From: DASQGA01 sp038209555
GTDB taxonomy: Bacteria; Actinomycetota; Thermoleophilia; Gaiellales; Gaiellaceae
NCBI GenBank assembly: GCA_038209555.1
Contig: JBBQXP010000029.1
Span: 1 to 29,330 of the forward strand
Length of the DNA: 29,330 nt
Direction of reading: 5' to 3'
Made by a program: the position numbers and the translations under genes. The notes beneath the pieces are model-generated. The model searched no databases. It saw only the letters and a list, made by a program, of their open reading frames with translations, and had not been told where the DNA came from. Positions within the stretch are counted from its first letter, which is position 1; every line of letters starts with the position of its first letter. Below are positions 14,716 to 22,547 of the stretch, one piece after another.

Positions 14716-15948
14716 CTAGCGGCCGGACCCGGGCGGAATCTCGGGCCGGGTTCCGAGCGTGACGATGATCGTTCGGCGCTCGCCGCCGCGCAGAACCGTG
14801 AACGTGATCTTCTGACCCGGCAGCTTCCGGGTCACGGCGCGGACAACGTCGTCCGCGGTGTCGACGGGCTTTCCGTCGATGGCCACGATCAGGTCGCCAC
14901 CGGGCCTGATCCTGATGTCCTCGAACACCTCCTCCGCCTTGCCTGGCCGGAAGCCGGCGTCGGCGGCAGGGGTGCCCAGATTCACGCCCTGGACGGCTGC
15001 ACCCCGGTCAGCCCCGTAGTGGAAGCGCTCGGCAATCGAAGGGGTCACCGTCTGGGTCGTGATCCCGACATACGCGTAGCGCACCTCGCCCGTAGCGATC
15101 AGCTGGGACATCGAGCGTCGCGCCGAGTTGATCGGGACGGCAAAGCCGACTCCCTCCGCGTTCCCGGACTCGCTCCGAATCTGAGCGTTGATGCCGATGA
15201 CACGCCCGCGGGCGTCGAAGAGCGGCCCACCCGAGTTACCGCGGTTGATCGCTGCGTCGGTCTGGATCGCGTCCACGAGGCTGTACTCCGACGTCAGGGA
15301 ATCGATCGAGCGCTCCGTAGCTGCCACGATCCCGGCCGTCACCGTACGGTCGAGACCGAACGGGCTCCCGATTGCCGCCACCGGCTCGCCGACGACGACA
15401 CGGCTCGAATCGCCGAGCGGCACCGGCTCGAGGACGTGGTCCGTCGGATCGACCTTCAGGAGGCCCACGTCGTCGAAGATGTCCCAGCCGACGACCTTGG
15501 CCCCGACCCGATCGCCGTCGCGGAACTCGACGTAGACGGTGCCGGCGGGATCCGCGCTCTCGGAAGGCGATCCCTCGCCGGCCGTCGTGATCACGTGCGA
15601 GTTCGTCAGGATGTAGCCCTTCGGGGAGACGACGAAGCCGGAGCCCTGCGAGGCACCGCCCTGACCGTCCGCTGTGGAATCACCAAAGAGGGCGATGATC
15701 GTGACCACGCCGCCGGACCGGGCGCGATAGATCGTGGACGGGGCGAAGCCGTTTCCGGCCAGCGGCTTGGCAGCGATCGGCACGTCCGCGGGCGACACAC
15801 TGTCGTCGGCGACCCCGTCGGAGACCGGGACGAGCACTGTCGCCGCGTCGCCGTCGAGCCATCCGGTGGCCTTGCCGGTCACGAGGGCGAGCGAGGCGCC
15901 GAGAAGCGCGGCGACCCCGGCGACGACGGTTAGAACAGTGGTGCGCAC
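14716..15948 (-). CDS. HtrA/DegP-type S1C serine protease with PDZ domain
   Basis: A 410-residue envelope protease. Residues 5-24 form an N-terminal membrane anchor or uncleaved signal. A linker leads to the trypsin-like domain with catalytic His118 (LTNSHVI), Asp160 (DIFDDVGLL) and Ser239 (NRGNSGGPL). A single PDZ domain occupies roughly residues 295-400 (AYVGITTQ ... GGDLIVAIDGKPV). Such proteins degrade misfolded extracytoplasmic proteins. The gene lies 41 bases after the histidine kinase gene on the same strand, so the two-component pair may control it as an envelope-stress response; that is inference. Start ATG or GTG at 15948 is consistent with the signal anchor. Confidence 0.95.
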   Translation of the reverse strand: MRTTVLTVVAGVAALLGASLALVTGKATGWLDGDAATVLVPVSDGVADDSVSPADVPIAAKPLAGNGFAPSTIYRARSGGVVTIIALFGDSTADGQGGASQGSGFVVSPKGYILTNSHVITTAGEGSPSESADPAGTVYVEFRDGDRVGAKVVGWDIFDDVGLLKVDPTDHVLEPVPLGDSSRVVVGEPVAAIGSPFGLDRTVTAGIVAATERSIDSLTSEYSLVDAIQTDAAINRGNSGGPLFDARGRVIGINAQIRSESGNAEGVGFAVPINSARRSMSQLIATGEVRYAYVGITTQTVTPSIAERFHYGADRGAAVQGVNLGTPAADAGFRPGKAEEVFEDIRIRPGGDLIVAIDGKPVDTADDVVRAVTRKLPGQKITFTVLRGGERRTIIVTLGTRPEIPPGSGR

Positions 15949-15989
15949 GGCCTCTCAGAGTAGCCGGGCGGCGAAAAAGGGCCGGCCTA

Positions 15990-17423
15990 CTACGCGCCTG
16001 GGGCAGCGACCGGTTCGTTTTCCCGTGGAAACGGTGCCGACACCAACGGCAGCGCCAGCGTGAATGTCGTCCACCCGGGCCGGGACTCCACCGTGAGCGC
16101 ACCGTCCATCCTGCGAGCGAGCTCACCTGCGATCGCGAGACCCAGCCCGCTTCCCGACGTCTGCCCCCCCTCCGCACGATAAAACCGCTGGAACAGGTGC
16201 TCGAGAGCTTTGGCGGGAATGCCCGGGCCGTTGTCGTGCACGGTGAGAACGGCCCGGGCGTCCTCTGACTCGACTCCGATCTCGACACGAGTTCCCGCAG
16301 GGGTGTGACGAAACGCGTTCTCCACGAGGATGCGCACGATCTGCAGGACACGCTGCTCGTCGCCGAAGGCCATGACCGGGTCGACCGCACGCACCGACAC
16401 GTCGTAGCCGCCGGCGTCGGCAACGGCGCGGAACTCATCGCACGCTGTTCGCGCCACCACCGAGAGATCGATCTCCGCCGCCTGGACGCTGAGCTGCCCG
16501 GCATCGAGCCTCGTGAGGTCGAGGAGGTCCGTCGCGAGCTTGGTCAGACGCTCCACCTGCGCCCGCGTCTCGATGACGAATTCCTGACGGGTTTCGTCGT
16601 CGAGGTCCTCGTCGTCGAGAAGCTCCAGGAAGCCGCCGAGAGCGAACAGCGGCGTCCTGAGCTCGTGCGATGCGTTCTGGATGAACTCGCGCCGGGCGTG
16701 ATCCAGATGAGCGAGGCGCTCCCGCATGGAGTCGAGCGCCGCCGCCAGCTGCGCGACCTCGTCGACGCCCGTATCGACGACCGGCTGCTCGAAGTCGCCG
16801 TCAGCGATCCGCTCTGCGGCAGACTCGAGGCTGCGAAGCCGGCGGGTGAGGCCCCAGGCGGCGAAGTACCCGAGGACGGTCGCCCCGAAGATCGCGAGCG
16901 CGCCCGCAGCGAGCAGACTGCGGCGCACGAGCCCCACGTTCGAGAGGACGTCCGCGAGTGACGCGGAAACAGCGACGGCGGTGTTCGGGTTGATCTTGAT
17001 GGCGGCCTCGGCGACGTCTCGCTCTCCTTTCGTCACCCGGCCCGAGGCGCCGCCCTCCTCGAAGGCTTCGAGCGCCACGGGATCTGTTGCCACCTCCTGC
17101 GAAGACAGGTTCGAGTCCGCGACGACGATCGGAGCTTTCGCGGTAAGAAGCTGGTACACGACCACGCGCGCGTTCAGCTGATTGGCGATTTCGCCGACGA
17201 GCTGACCATAGATGCTGGTACTTCCGCTCGGGTTCTGCCGCCGGAGGCTCTCGGCAACGTTGGGCATGACGTCCTCGATCCGGCCGATTTTGTCCTCCAC
17301 GAGGCGATTCTCGAGGCGGGGCACTACGGCCAGGTACACAACTCCCATCGCGATCACAACAAGAACGAAGAGGACGAAGCTGAGCTTGGTCGTCAGCGAC
17401 CGAAACGGGAGGATCGCTCTCAT
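15990..17423 (-). CDS. Sensor histidine kinase
   Basis: A 477-residue membrane kinase. A first transmembrane helix is at about 14-34, an extracytoplasmic sensor region at 35-168 and a second helix at 169-191. A HAMP domain follows (GLTRRLRSLESAAERIADGDF) and then the HisKA domain with phospho-acceptor His253 in NASHELRTPL. The ATPase domain has the N-box LVENAFRHTP, G1 DNGPGIP, F-box FQRFYRAEGG and G2 GSGLGLAI. ATG 17423 overlaps the response regulator stop as ATGA, so the pair is co-translated. The signal sensed is unknown. Confidence 0.96.
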   Translation of the reverse strand: MRAILPFRSLTTKLSFVLFVLVVIAMGVVYLAVVPRLENRLVEDKIGRIEDVMPNVAESLRRQNPSGSTSIYGQLVGEIANQLNARVVVYQLLTAKAPIVVADSNLSSQEVATDPVALEAFEEGGASGRVTKGERDVAEAAIKINPNTAVAVSASLADVLSNVGLVRRSLLAAGALAIFGATVLGYFAAWGLTRRLRSLESAAERIADGDFEQPVVDTGVDEVAQLAAALDSMRERLAHLDHARREFIQNASHELRTPLFALGGFLELLDDEDLDDETRQEFVIETRAQVERLTKLATDLLDLTRLDAGQLSVQAAEIDLSVVARTACDEFRAVADAGGYDVSVRAVDPVMAFGDEQRVLQIVRILVENAFRHTPAGTRVEIGVESEDARAVLTVHDNGPGIPAKALEHLFQRFYRAEGGQTSGSGLGLAIAGELARRMDGALTVESRPGWTTFTLALPLVSAPFPRENEPVAAPGA

Positions 17424-18118
17424 CGGCCATCTCTGAACCGGTAGCCGACGCCGCGGACCGTAAAGATGTAGCTCGGCTCGCCTGGATCAGGCTCGATCTT
17501 CTCGCGCAGGTGCCTGACGTGGACATCGATCGTTCTAGGGTCACGGTAGTCCGAGCCTCCCCAGAGCCTCTGGAGGAGCAGCTGGCGACTGAACACGTGG
17601 CCCGGCTGAGTGGCTAGCGTCCGCAGCAGCTCGAACTCGAGATAGGTGAGCTGCACCGGCCGCCCCTGGACGTTCACCGTGCGCCGGCCGAGGTCGATCG
17701 CCACCCCGTCCACCTCGACGATCTGGTCAGGCTCCTCGCTGGGTCCGAGGTTTGCGCGGCGAAGCAATGCCCGCACGCGGCTTCGGAACTCGCGAATCGA
17801 GAAGGGCTTCGTGATGTAGTCGTCCGCCCCGAGCTCGAGACCGAGGACCTTGTCCACCTCGTCGTCGCGTGCGGTGAGCATGATGATCGGGACAGTGCTC
17901 CGGGACCTGAGCCGGCGGCAGACCTCGAGCCCGTCGAGCTTCGGGAGAGCCAGGTCCAGGACGACCAGGTCGAACTCGCCTGCGTCGAAGCGCTCTAGCG
18001 CGTCCTCGCCGTCCCGAGCCTGCACCACGTGAAACCCCTCGCGCTCGAGGGGGTAGGTGAGGAGCTTCTGGATCGACTCCTCGTCATCGACCACGAGAAT
18101 GCTGGCGGGCGTTGCCAC
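17420..18118 (-). CDS. OmpR-family response regulator
   Basis: A 232-residue transcription factor. The receiver domain has the acidic pair VVDDEE (Asp11, Asp12), phospho-acceptor Asp55 (LVVLDLALPKLDG), Thr82 (MLTARDD) and Lys104 (ITKPFS). The C-terminal winged helix shows RTIDVHVRHLREKIEPDP and a final FTVRGVGYRF. I chose GTG 18118 (VATPASILVVDDE) over the longer frame to 18178, which would run into the divergent gene. Partner kinase is the overlapping downstream gene. The two divergent genes are only 46 bases apart, so their promoters must overlap or lie partly in coding sequence. Confidence 0.95.
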   Translation of the reverse strand: MATPASILVVDDEESIQKLLTYPLEREGFHVVQARDGEDALERFDAGEFDLVVLDLALPKLDGLEVCRRLRSRSTVPIIMLTARDDEVDKVLGLELGADDYITKPFSIREFRSRVRALLRRANLGPSEEPDQIVEVDGVAIDLGRRTVNVQGRPVQLTYLEFELLRTLATQPGHVFSRQLLLQRLWGGSDYRDPRTIDVHVRHLREKIEPDPGEPSYIFTVRGVGYRFRDGR

Positions 18119-18164
18119 TGCCGACAGGATACGGACGGACCCTCGCGTAGACTGCGAGCGGCTC

Positions 18165-20063
18165 ATGGCCAGCGACATGGGAGAACGACGCCGACGGGCG
18201 CGGCGCGGATCCCTCCAGCGCCCCGTGTCGAGCAGGATCTACCGGGCCGGCTTTACCGGCGTCGTGGTGGCGCTTCTCGTTGCCGCATTCACCGTCGGGC
18301 GCCCAGATCCGCTGCCCCAACCGAAGCTCGACCCCTCGTTCGACGAGGCAAGTGCCGTTCAGTTCGCGAGCGAATTCGCCAAGCTGAACCCCAGCCGTGC
18401 CCCGGGCTCGCCGGGAGCCGTCGGGGCAAGTCAATGGGTCACGGACAAGCTCGCGGACTACGGGCTGAAGGCGCACCGCCAGGCGTTTCGAGTCCAGATC
18501 GCCGGTCTCGGCGAGCGCGAGCTGGTCAACCTGATCGCAATTGTCCCAGGGCGCTCCCCGGAGGCAATCGTCGTCCTCGCCCACCGCGACAACCTCGGGA
18601 TCTCGCCCGGAGCCAACGACAATGCGTCAGGAACCGGAGCGCTGGTCGAGCTGGCTCGAAACGTCGCCTCCACCTCGCTCTCGCACACGCTCGTGTTGGT
18701 CTCGACGGACGGGGGAGCGTTCGGGGGCATCGGCGCGGACGCCCTCGCCCGGGACCCCGACGTGCTGCGCCAGATCATCGGCGGCGAGTCCTCGATCGCG
18801 GCCGTGATCAACCTCGACGGGTTGGCCGGCGCCGGTCCCCCACGCCTTCTCTTCTCCGGGGAGACGGCGCGGACGGCGGCCACAGCACTGCTCGCAACGG
18901 CAGCAGAGAACATCCGCGAGCAGACGCGTGAGGAGCCAGAGGAGCCAGCTGCCCTCTCGCAGCTCGTCGACCTCGCCTTCCCGTTCAGCCTCTACGAGCA
19001 CGCGCCCTTCGTGGCCCGCGGCATTCCCGCGATCACGCTCACGACCTCGGGGGTCCGGCCGCCCCGTGCCCAGACCGACACGATCGACGGCCTGCGCGGA
19101 GGACGGCTCGGGCGTCTCGGTCGATCGGCGCAGTCTCTGATCGCATCCCTCGACAGCGCTCCGGAGGTTGCAAGCGGCACCCAGTCCTACCTCGCGCTCG
19201 GATCCCGCTTCCTACGCGGGTGGACGATCCAGTTCCTCTTCCTCATGGCTCTACTTCCGTTCCTCGCGACGGTCGTCGACCTCTTCGCTCGCTCCCGTCG
19301 CCGCCACGTACCGCTCCTGCCGGCACTCCGTAGCCTCAGGAGCCGACTCGGAGTCTGGCTCTGGGCAGGAGTCGTGTTCGCCCTCTTCTCTACGCTCGGC
19401 GCGTTCCCGACCGGAACTGCGCGACCGATCAACCCCGATGCGCCGGTCGTCGGCGAGTGGCCATACGTCGCGATCATCGGCCTCTGCGTGCTCTCGATCC
19501 TCGGCTGGCTCGTCGCCCGGCCAAGACTGGCGCGAAGGGTTGCCGTCGGCGGAGCCGACGAGCTGGGCGGCTATCTCGCCGCTCTCCTCGGCCTCGGCAT
19601 GATCGCGCTCGTCGTCGCTGCGTCGAACCCCTTCGCGCTGCTGTTCATCATGCCCTCGCTACACGCATGGCTCTGGCTTCCACAGATCCAGGACCGACCG
19701 CTGCCGCTTCGGATCGCGCTCTACGCAGCGGGATTCACAGGTCCGCTGCTTCTCTTCTTCTCCTTCGCCGGCCGCTACGACCTCGGAGTCGACACGCTCT
19801 GGTACCTCCCGGCTCTGGTCTCGGTGGGCTATGTGCCGCTGCCACACCTCCTCGCCACGCTTTGCTGGGGCGCCGTCGCGACACAGATCGGAGCCCTCGC
19901 CCTGGGCAGATATGCCCCCTATCCGGCGGCGGACGACCGGCCGGTGCGTGGCCCCATCCGCGAGACCATCAGGCGGGTCGTGCTCATTTCCCGCAGCCAG
20001 CATGGCGCGCGCAATGGCGAGGAGGACGAAAAGCCGGAGCGACTCCGGTCTGTCGGCCCCTAG
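18165..20063 (+). CDS. M28-like (zinc aminopeptidase fold) polytopic membrane protein
   Basis: A 632-residue protein. A basic N-terminus and one membrane helix (about 31-46) precede an M28-peptidase-like extracytoplasmic domain (about 60-370), then six or so further membrane spans. Family landmarks are VVLAHRDNLG (His140), SPGANDNASGTGALVELA (Asp152), VINLDG (Asp218) and EHAPFVARGIPAITL with the last zinc-ligand histidine. The position that normally holds the catalytic and metal-binding Glu-Glu pair reads STDGGAFGGIGA (Gly183-Gly184), so peptidase activity is doubtful. ATG 18165 is the chosen start; ATG 18177 is possible. The gene is divergent from the response regulator and converges with moeA, 3 bases apart. 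Confidence 0.85.
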   Translation: MASDMGERRRRARRGSLQRPVSSRIYRAGFTGVVVALLVAAFTVGRPDPLPQPKLDPSFDEASAVQFASEFAKLNPSRAPGSPGAVGASQWVTDKLADYGLKAHRQAFRVQIAGLGERELVNLIAIVPGRSPEAIVVLAHRDNLGISPGANDNASGTGALVELARNVASTSLSHTLVLVSTDGGAFGGIGADALARDPDVLRQIIGGESSIAAVINLDGLAGAGPPRLLFSGETARTAATALLATAAENIREQTREEPEEPAALSQLVDLAFPFSLYEHAPFVARGIPAITLTTSGVRPPRAQTDTIDGLRGGRLGRLGRSAQSLIASLDSAPEVASGTQSYLALGSRFLRGWTIQFLFLMALLPFLATVVDLFARSRRRHVPLLPALRSLRSRLGVWLWAGVVFALFSTLGAFPTGTARPINPDAPVVGEWPYVAIIGLCVLSILGWLVARPRLARRVAVGGADELGGYLAALLGLGMIALVVAASNPFALLFIMPSLHAWLWLPQIQDRPLPLRIALYAAGFTGPLLLFFSFAGRYDLGVDTLWYLPALVSVGYVPLPHLLATLCWGAVATQIGALALGRYAPYPAADDRPVRGPIRETIRRVVLISRSQHGARNGEEDEKPERLRSVGP

Positions 20064-20066
20064 GGT

Positions 20067-21272
20067 CTAGAGGAGCTCGAGGTACCGGACGCTCGAGCCG
20101 GCCGCCAGCTCGTCGGTTCCGGCCTCCACGTAGACCAGGGCGTCTGCCGTGGCCGAGCGGACCATCATGTGCGACTCCTGGCCGTCGAGCGGGCGGAGCA
20201 GCGTCTCGTCGCCCTCCCTTGAAGCCGTTCGCGCACGTACGAGCTCGTCGCGATGCTCGTTCCGGCGAACCGGTGTGGCCAACCGCGCCGTGCGGAACCG
20301 GGGCAGCGGATCCGGTAAGCCGAGAAGTGCGTTTACGGCCGGCCGCACAAAGAGCTCGAACGTGACGAGAACGGAGACCGGGTTGCCCGGGAGGTTGAAG
20401 ATCGGGGTGTCCCGGCGAACGCTGAACGCAACCGGCTTTCCGGGCTTCACGCTCACGCCCCAGAAGACTTCCTCCGACCGAAGGTTCGCCTGGACCGCAC
20501 GTACCAGGTCGTGAGGGCCCACGGATGCTCCTCCCGAGGTCACGAGCATGTCGAAGCCAAGCAGCGCGCGCTCCATCGTGCGACGGAGTTCCTCCTCGTC
20601 GTCCGAGACCACGCCGAGCTGGGCCGGGACGGCTCCGGCGTCGCCGAGCGCTGCCGCCAGCAACAGTCCGTTCGACTCGTAGATCTGCCCCGGCTCGAGG
20701 GCTTCGCCGGGCTGTCGGAGCTCCGTTCCCGTAACGAGGATCCCGACACGCGGACGCTTGGCGCATTGCACCTCTGAAACGCCGGCTGCAGCTAACGCGC
20801 CGACCTGAGCGGGGCCGAGCGGCGTTCCGGCGTCGAGCACCGGCTGACCCGCCTGGGTGTCGCCACCGCGCGGGCGGACATTCGCGCCCTCCCGAGCCTC
20901 TTCGCTGAACGTGACTTGCGAGCCTTCGTGCTGGACGAGCTCGAGCGGGACGACCGTGTCCGCACCGTCCGGGACAACGCCGCCCGTGGAGATCGCCATC
21001 GCCTCACCCACCGCCAGCGCACGGCTCGGGGGACGGCCTGCCGCAATTTCCTCGACGACCGGCAGGGTCACGCCTGCCGACACGTCCACAGCACGAGCCG
21101 CGAAGCCGTCCATAGCCGAGCTCGCAAAGGGAGGCAGGTCGACTTCGGCCGTAGCCGTGCCGGCAAGCACCCGTCCGGCGGCCCTTTCGATCGGAACGCG
21201 CTCGGCCGCAAGCGGTCGCACGCGCTCGAGGATCAGGCGGTGCGCCTCGTCGACGGAAATGAGGTCGGCCAC
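20067..21272 (-). CDS. moeA: Molybdopterin molybdenumtransferase
   Basis: MoeA inserts molybdate into adenylylated molybdopterin, the last common step of cofactor synthesis. The 401-residue protein shows the family order: N-terminal VDLPPFASSAMDGFA, ISTGGVVPDGADTVVPLE, GANVRPRGGD, the MoCF_biosynth domain with LVTGTEL, YESNG, MLVTSGGASVGPHDL, WGVSVKPGKP and FNLPGNPVSVLVTFE, and the C-terminal beta-domain. The GTG start at 21272 gives VADLISVDEA, typical for MoeA. It is the last gene of the minus-strand block that starts at 25947, separated from the glycosyltransferase by 30 bases, and acts with moaC and moaB elsewhere in the window. Confidence 0.95.
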   Translation of the reverse strand: MADLISVDEAHRLILERVRPLAAERVPIERAAGRVLAGTATAEVDLPPFASSAMDGFAARAVDVSAGVTLPVVEEIAAGRPPSRALAVGEAMAISTGGVVPDGADTVVPLELVQHEGSQVTFSEEAREGANVRPRGGDTQAGQPVLDAGTPLGPAQVGALAAAGVSEVQCAKRPRVGILVTGTELRQPGEALEPGQIYESNGLLLAAALGDAGAVPAQLGVVSDDEEELRRTMERALLGFDMLVTSGGASVGPHDLVRAVQANLRSEEVFWGVSVKPGKPVAFSVRRDTPIFNLPGNPVSVLVTFELFVRPAVNALLGLPDPLPRFRTARLATPVRRNEHRDELVRARTASREGDETLLRPLDGQESHMMVRSATADALVYVEAGTDELAAGSSVRYLELL

Positions 21273-21302
21273 GGAGCCCGTACGCTAACCGCCCCGGCCT
21301 TC

Positions 21303-22547
21303 CTAGATCGGCACGGCGTCCCGCAAGAGGTACGCGGAGAGCCCGATCGCCAGCCAGCGGGCAGCGCCGTCTTCCTCGACCGCGGCGAGCGGGACGGCCC
21401 ACACCGCGTACCAAGGCACGAGCCAGGTCGTGGCCAGAAGAACGAAGCCGGCACAGAGTCCAAGCCTGGCGCGGCCCCGCCACGCCTCGAAGACGAGCGC
21501 GAGATAGGCGATCCCTAAGAGGCCCGCCAGGAGCCCGGCCGCAACGCCTTCGGGCAGGCCGAGCTGCGAAAGCCGGTTCGGGATGCTGTAGCGAGCCTGG
21601 TCCGAAAGGTTGTCGGCCAGCGGCCCGAAGGCGCCGAGCCAAGCAGTTCCGTATCGCAGGAAGGCCGCAGCGGCGAGGATTACGGCGGCGATCGCGAACC
21701 CCCCGTGCGGCAGAGGGCGCCCGTTCCTCCGCAGTTCGATCGCGCGCAGCGGCAGAAAGAGGAGCGGCACCCATTTGACCGCGATCGAGCAGGCCCAGGC
21801 GGCGCCCTCCAGCTGCCGGCGGCCACTGGCTGCCAGCGCAAGGGCGGCCAGCACGAACGCCATCATCAGCGCGTCGTTATGGCCGCCCCCCGCGAAATGA
21901 AGCGCGAGGAGCGGGTTCCAGCCTACAAAGGCCGCGGAGAACGCCGGCCTCCTGCCGAGCCGGGCTGCCAGCCCCGCGAGGGCGAGCATGGCGGCGGCAG
22001 CGAGGCCCTTGTAGAGGCCGCCGGCGAGCCCGGCCGAATCGCCCACGACCGATGCGTGGCCCTCGGAGAGAAGCGTGAACCCGGGGCCATAGACGGTGGT
22101 AGTGTCACGCCAGCGTTCGCCCATGAGGGCATAGGCCGAGTCGTCGGGGAACCTGCTCGGTGGATCCGAGTACGGGTTCGCGTCGTGCACGGCGCCCAGG
22201 CGACCGTAGTCCCAGTACGTGTAGGCATCGGTGGAGAGAAGGACAGGTCCGGCAAGAGGCACGAGCTGGACCGCAGCCGTAATCGCAAGGACGGCACCGA
22301 CCCGGGCCGTGCGATCTCGACCCAGCAAAACCACGGCGAGCACATAGGCGACGAAGGCCACAACGCTCGCGCCGAGGTAAAGCCAGGCCCACTTCGTCTC
22401 GCCGCCCACATGCTCCGGAGCAAGTGGTGACGCCTCGGGAAACGCCGCCGCAACGGCGAGGCCGACGAAGAGCAGGCAGGCGAGGCCGGATCCGAGTACC
22501 GGCGCCTCCGTGGCGCGCGCCTGCCACCCGGCGGCCGGGCGCGGCAC
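21303..22547 (-). CDS. GT-C superfamily glycosyltransferase (mannosyltransferase/GT87-like)
   Basis: A 414-residue polytopic protein with roughly ten to twelve hydrophobic segments. After the first loop it has LLSTDAYTYWDYGRL followed by HDANPY, the kind of acidic first-loop motif seen in GT-C enzymes that use polyprenyl-phosphate sugars. GGGHNDALMMAF and SIAVKWVPLLFLPL are further features shared with GT87/MptA-B-like mannosyltransferases. The likely role is extracytoplasmic transfer of a sugar to a lipid or wall glycan; donor and acceptor are unknown. GTG 22547 directly abuts the stop of the penicillin-binding protein gene, so the two are probably co-expressed and both concern the envelope. 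Confidence 0.82.
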   Translation of the reverse strand: MPRPAAGWQARATEAPVLGSGLACLLFVGLAVAAAFPEASPLAPEHVGGETKWAWLYLGASVVAFVAYVLAVVLLGRDRTARVGAVLAITAAVQLVPLAGPVLLSTDAYTYWDYGRLGAVHDANPYSDPPSRFPDDSAYALMGERWRDTTTVYGPGFTLLSEGHASVVGDSAGLAGGLYKGLAAAAMLALAGLAARLGRRPAFSAAFVGWNPLLALHFAGGGHNDALMMAFVLAALALAASGRRQLEGAAWACSIAVKWVPLLFLPLRAIELRRNGRPLPHGGFAIAAVILAAAAFLRYGTAWLGAFGPLADNLSDQARYSIPNRLSQLGLPEGVAAGLLAGLLGIAYLALVFEAWRGRARLGLCAGFVLLATTWLVPWYAVWAVPLAAVEEDGAARWLAIGLSAYLLRDAVPI

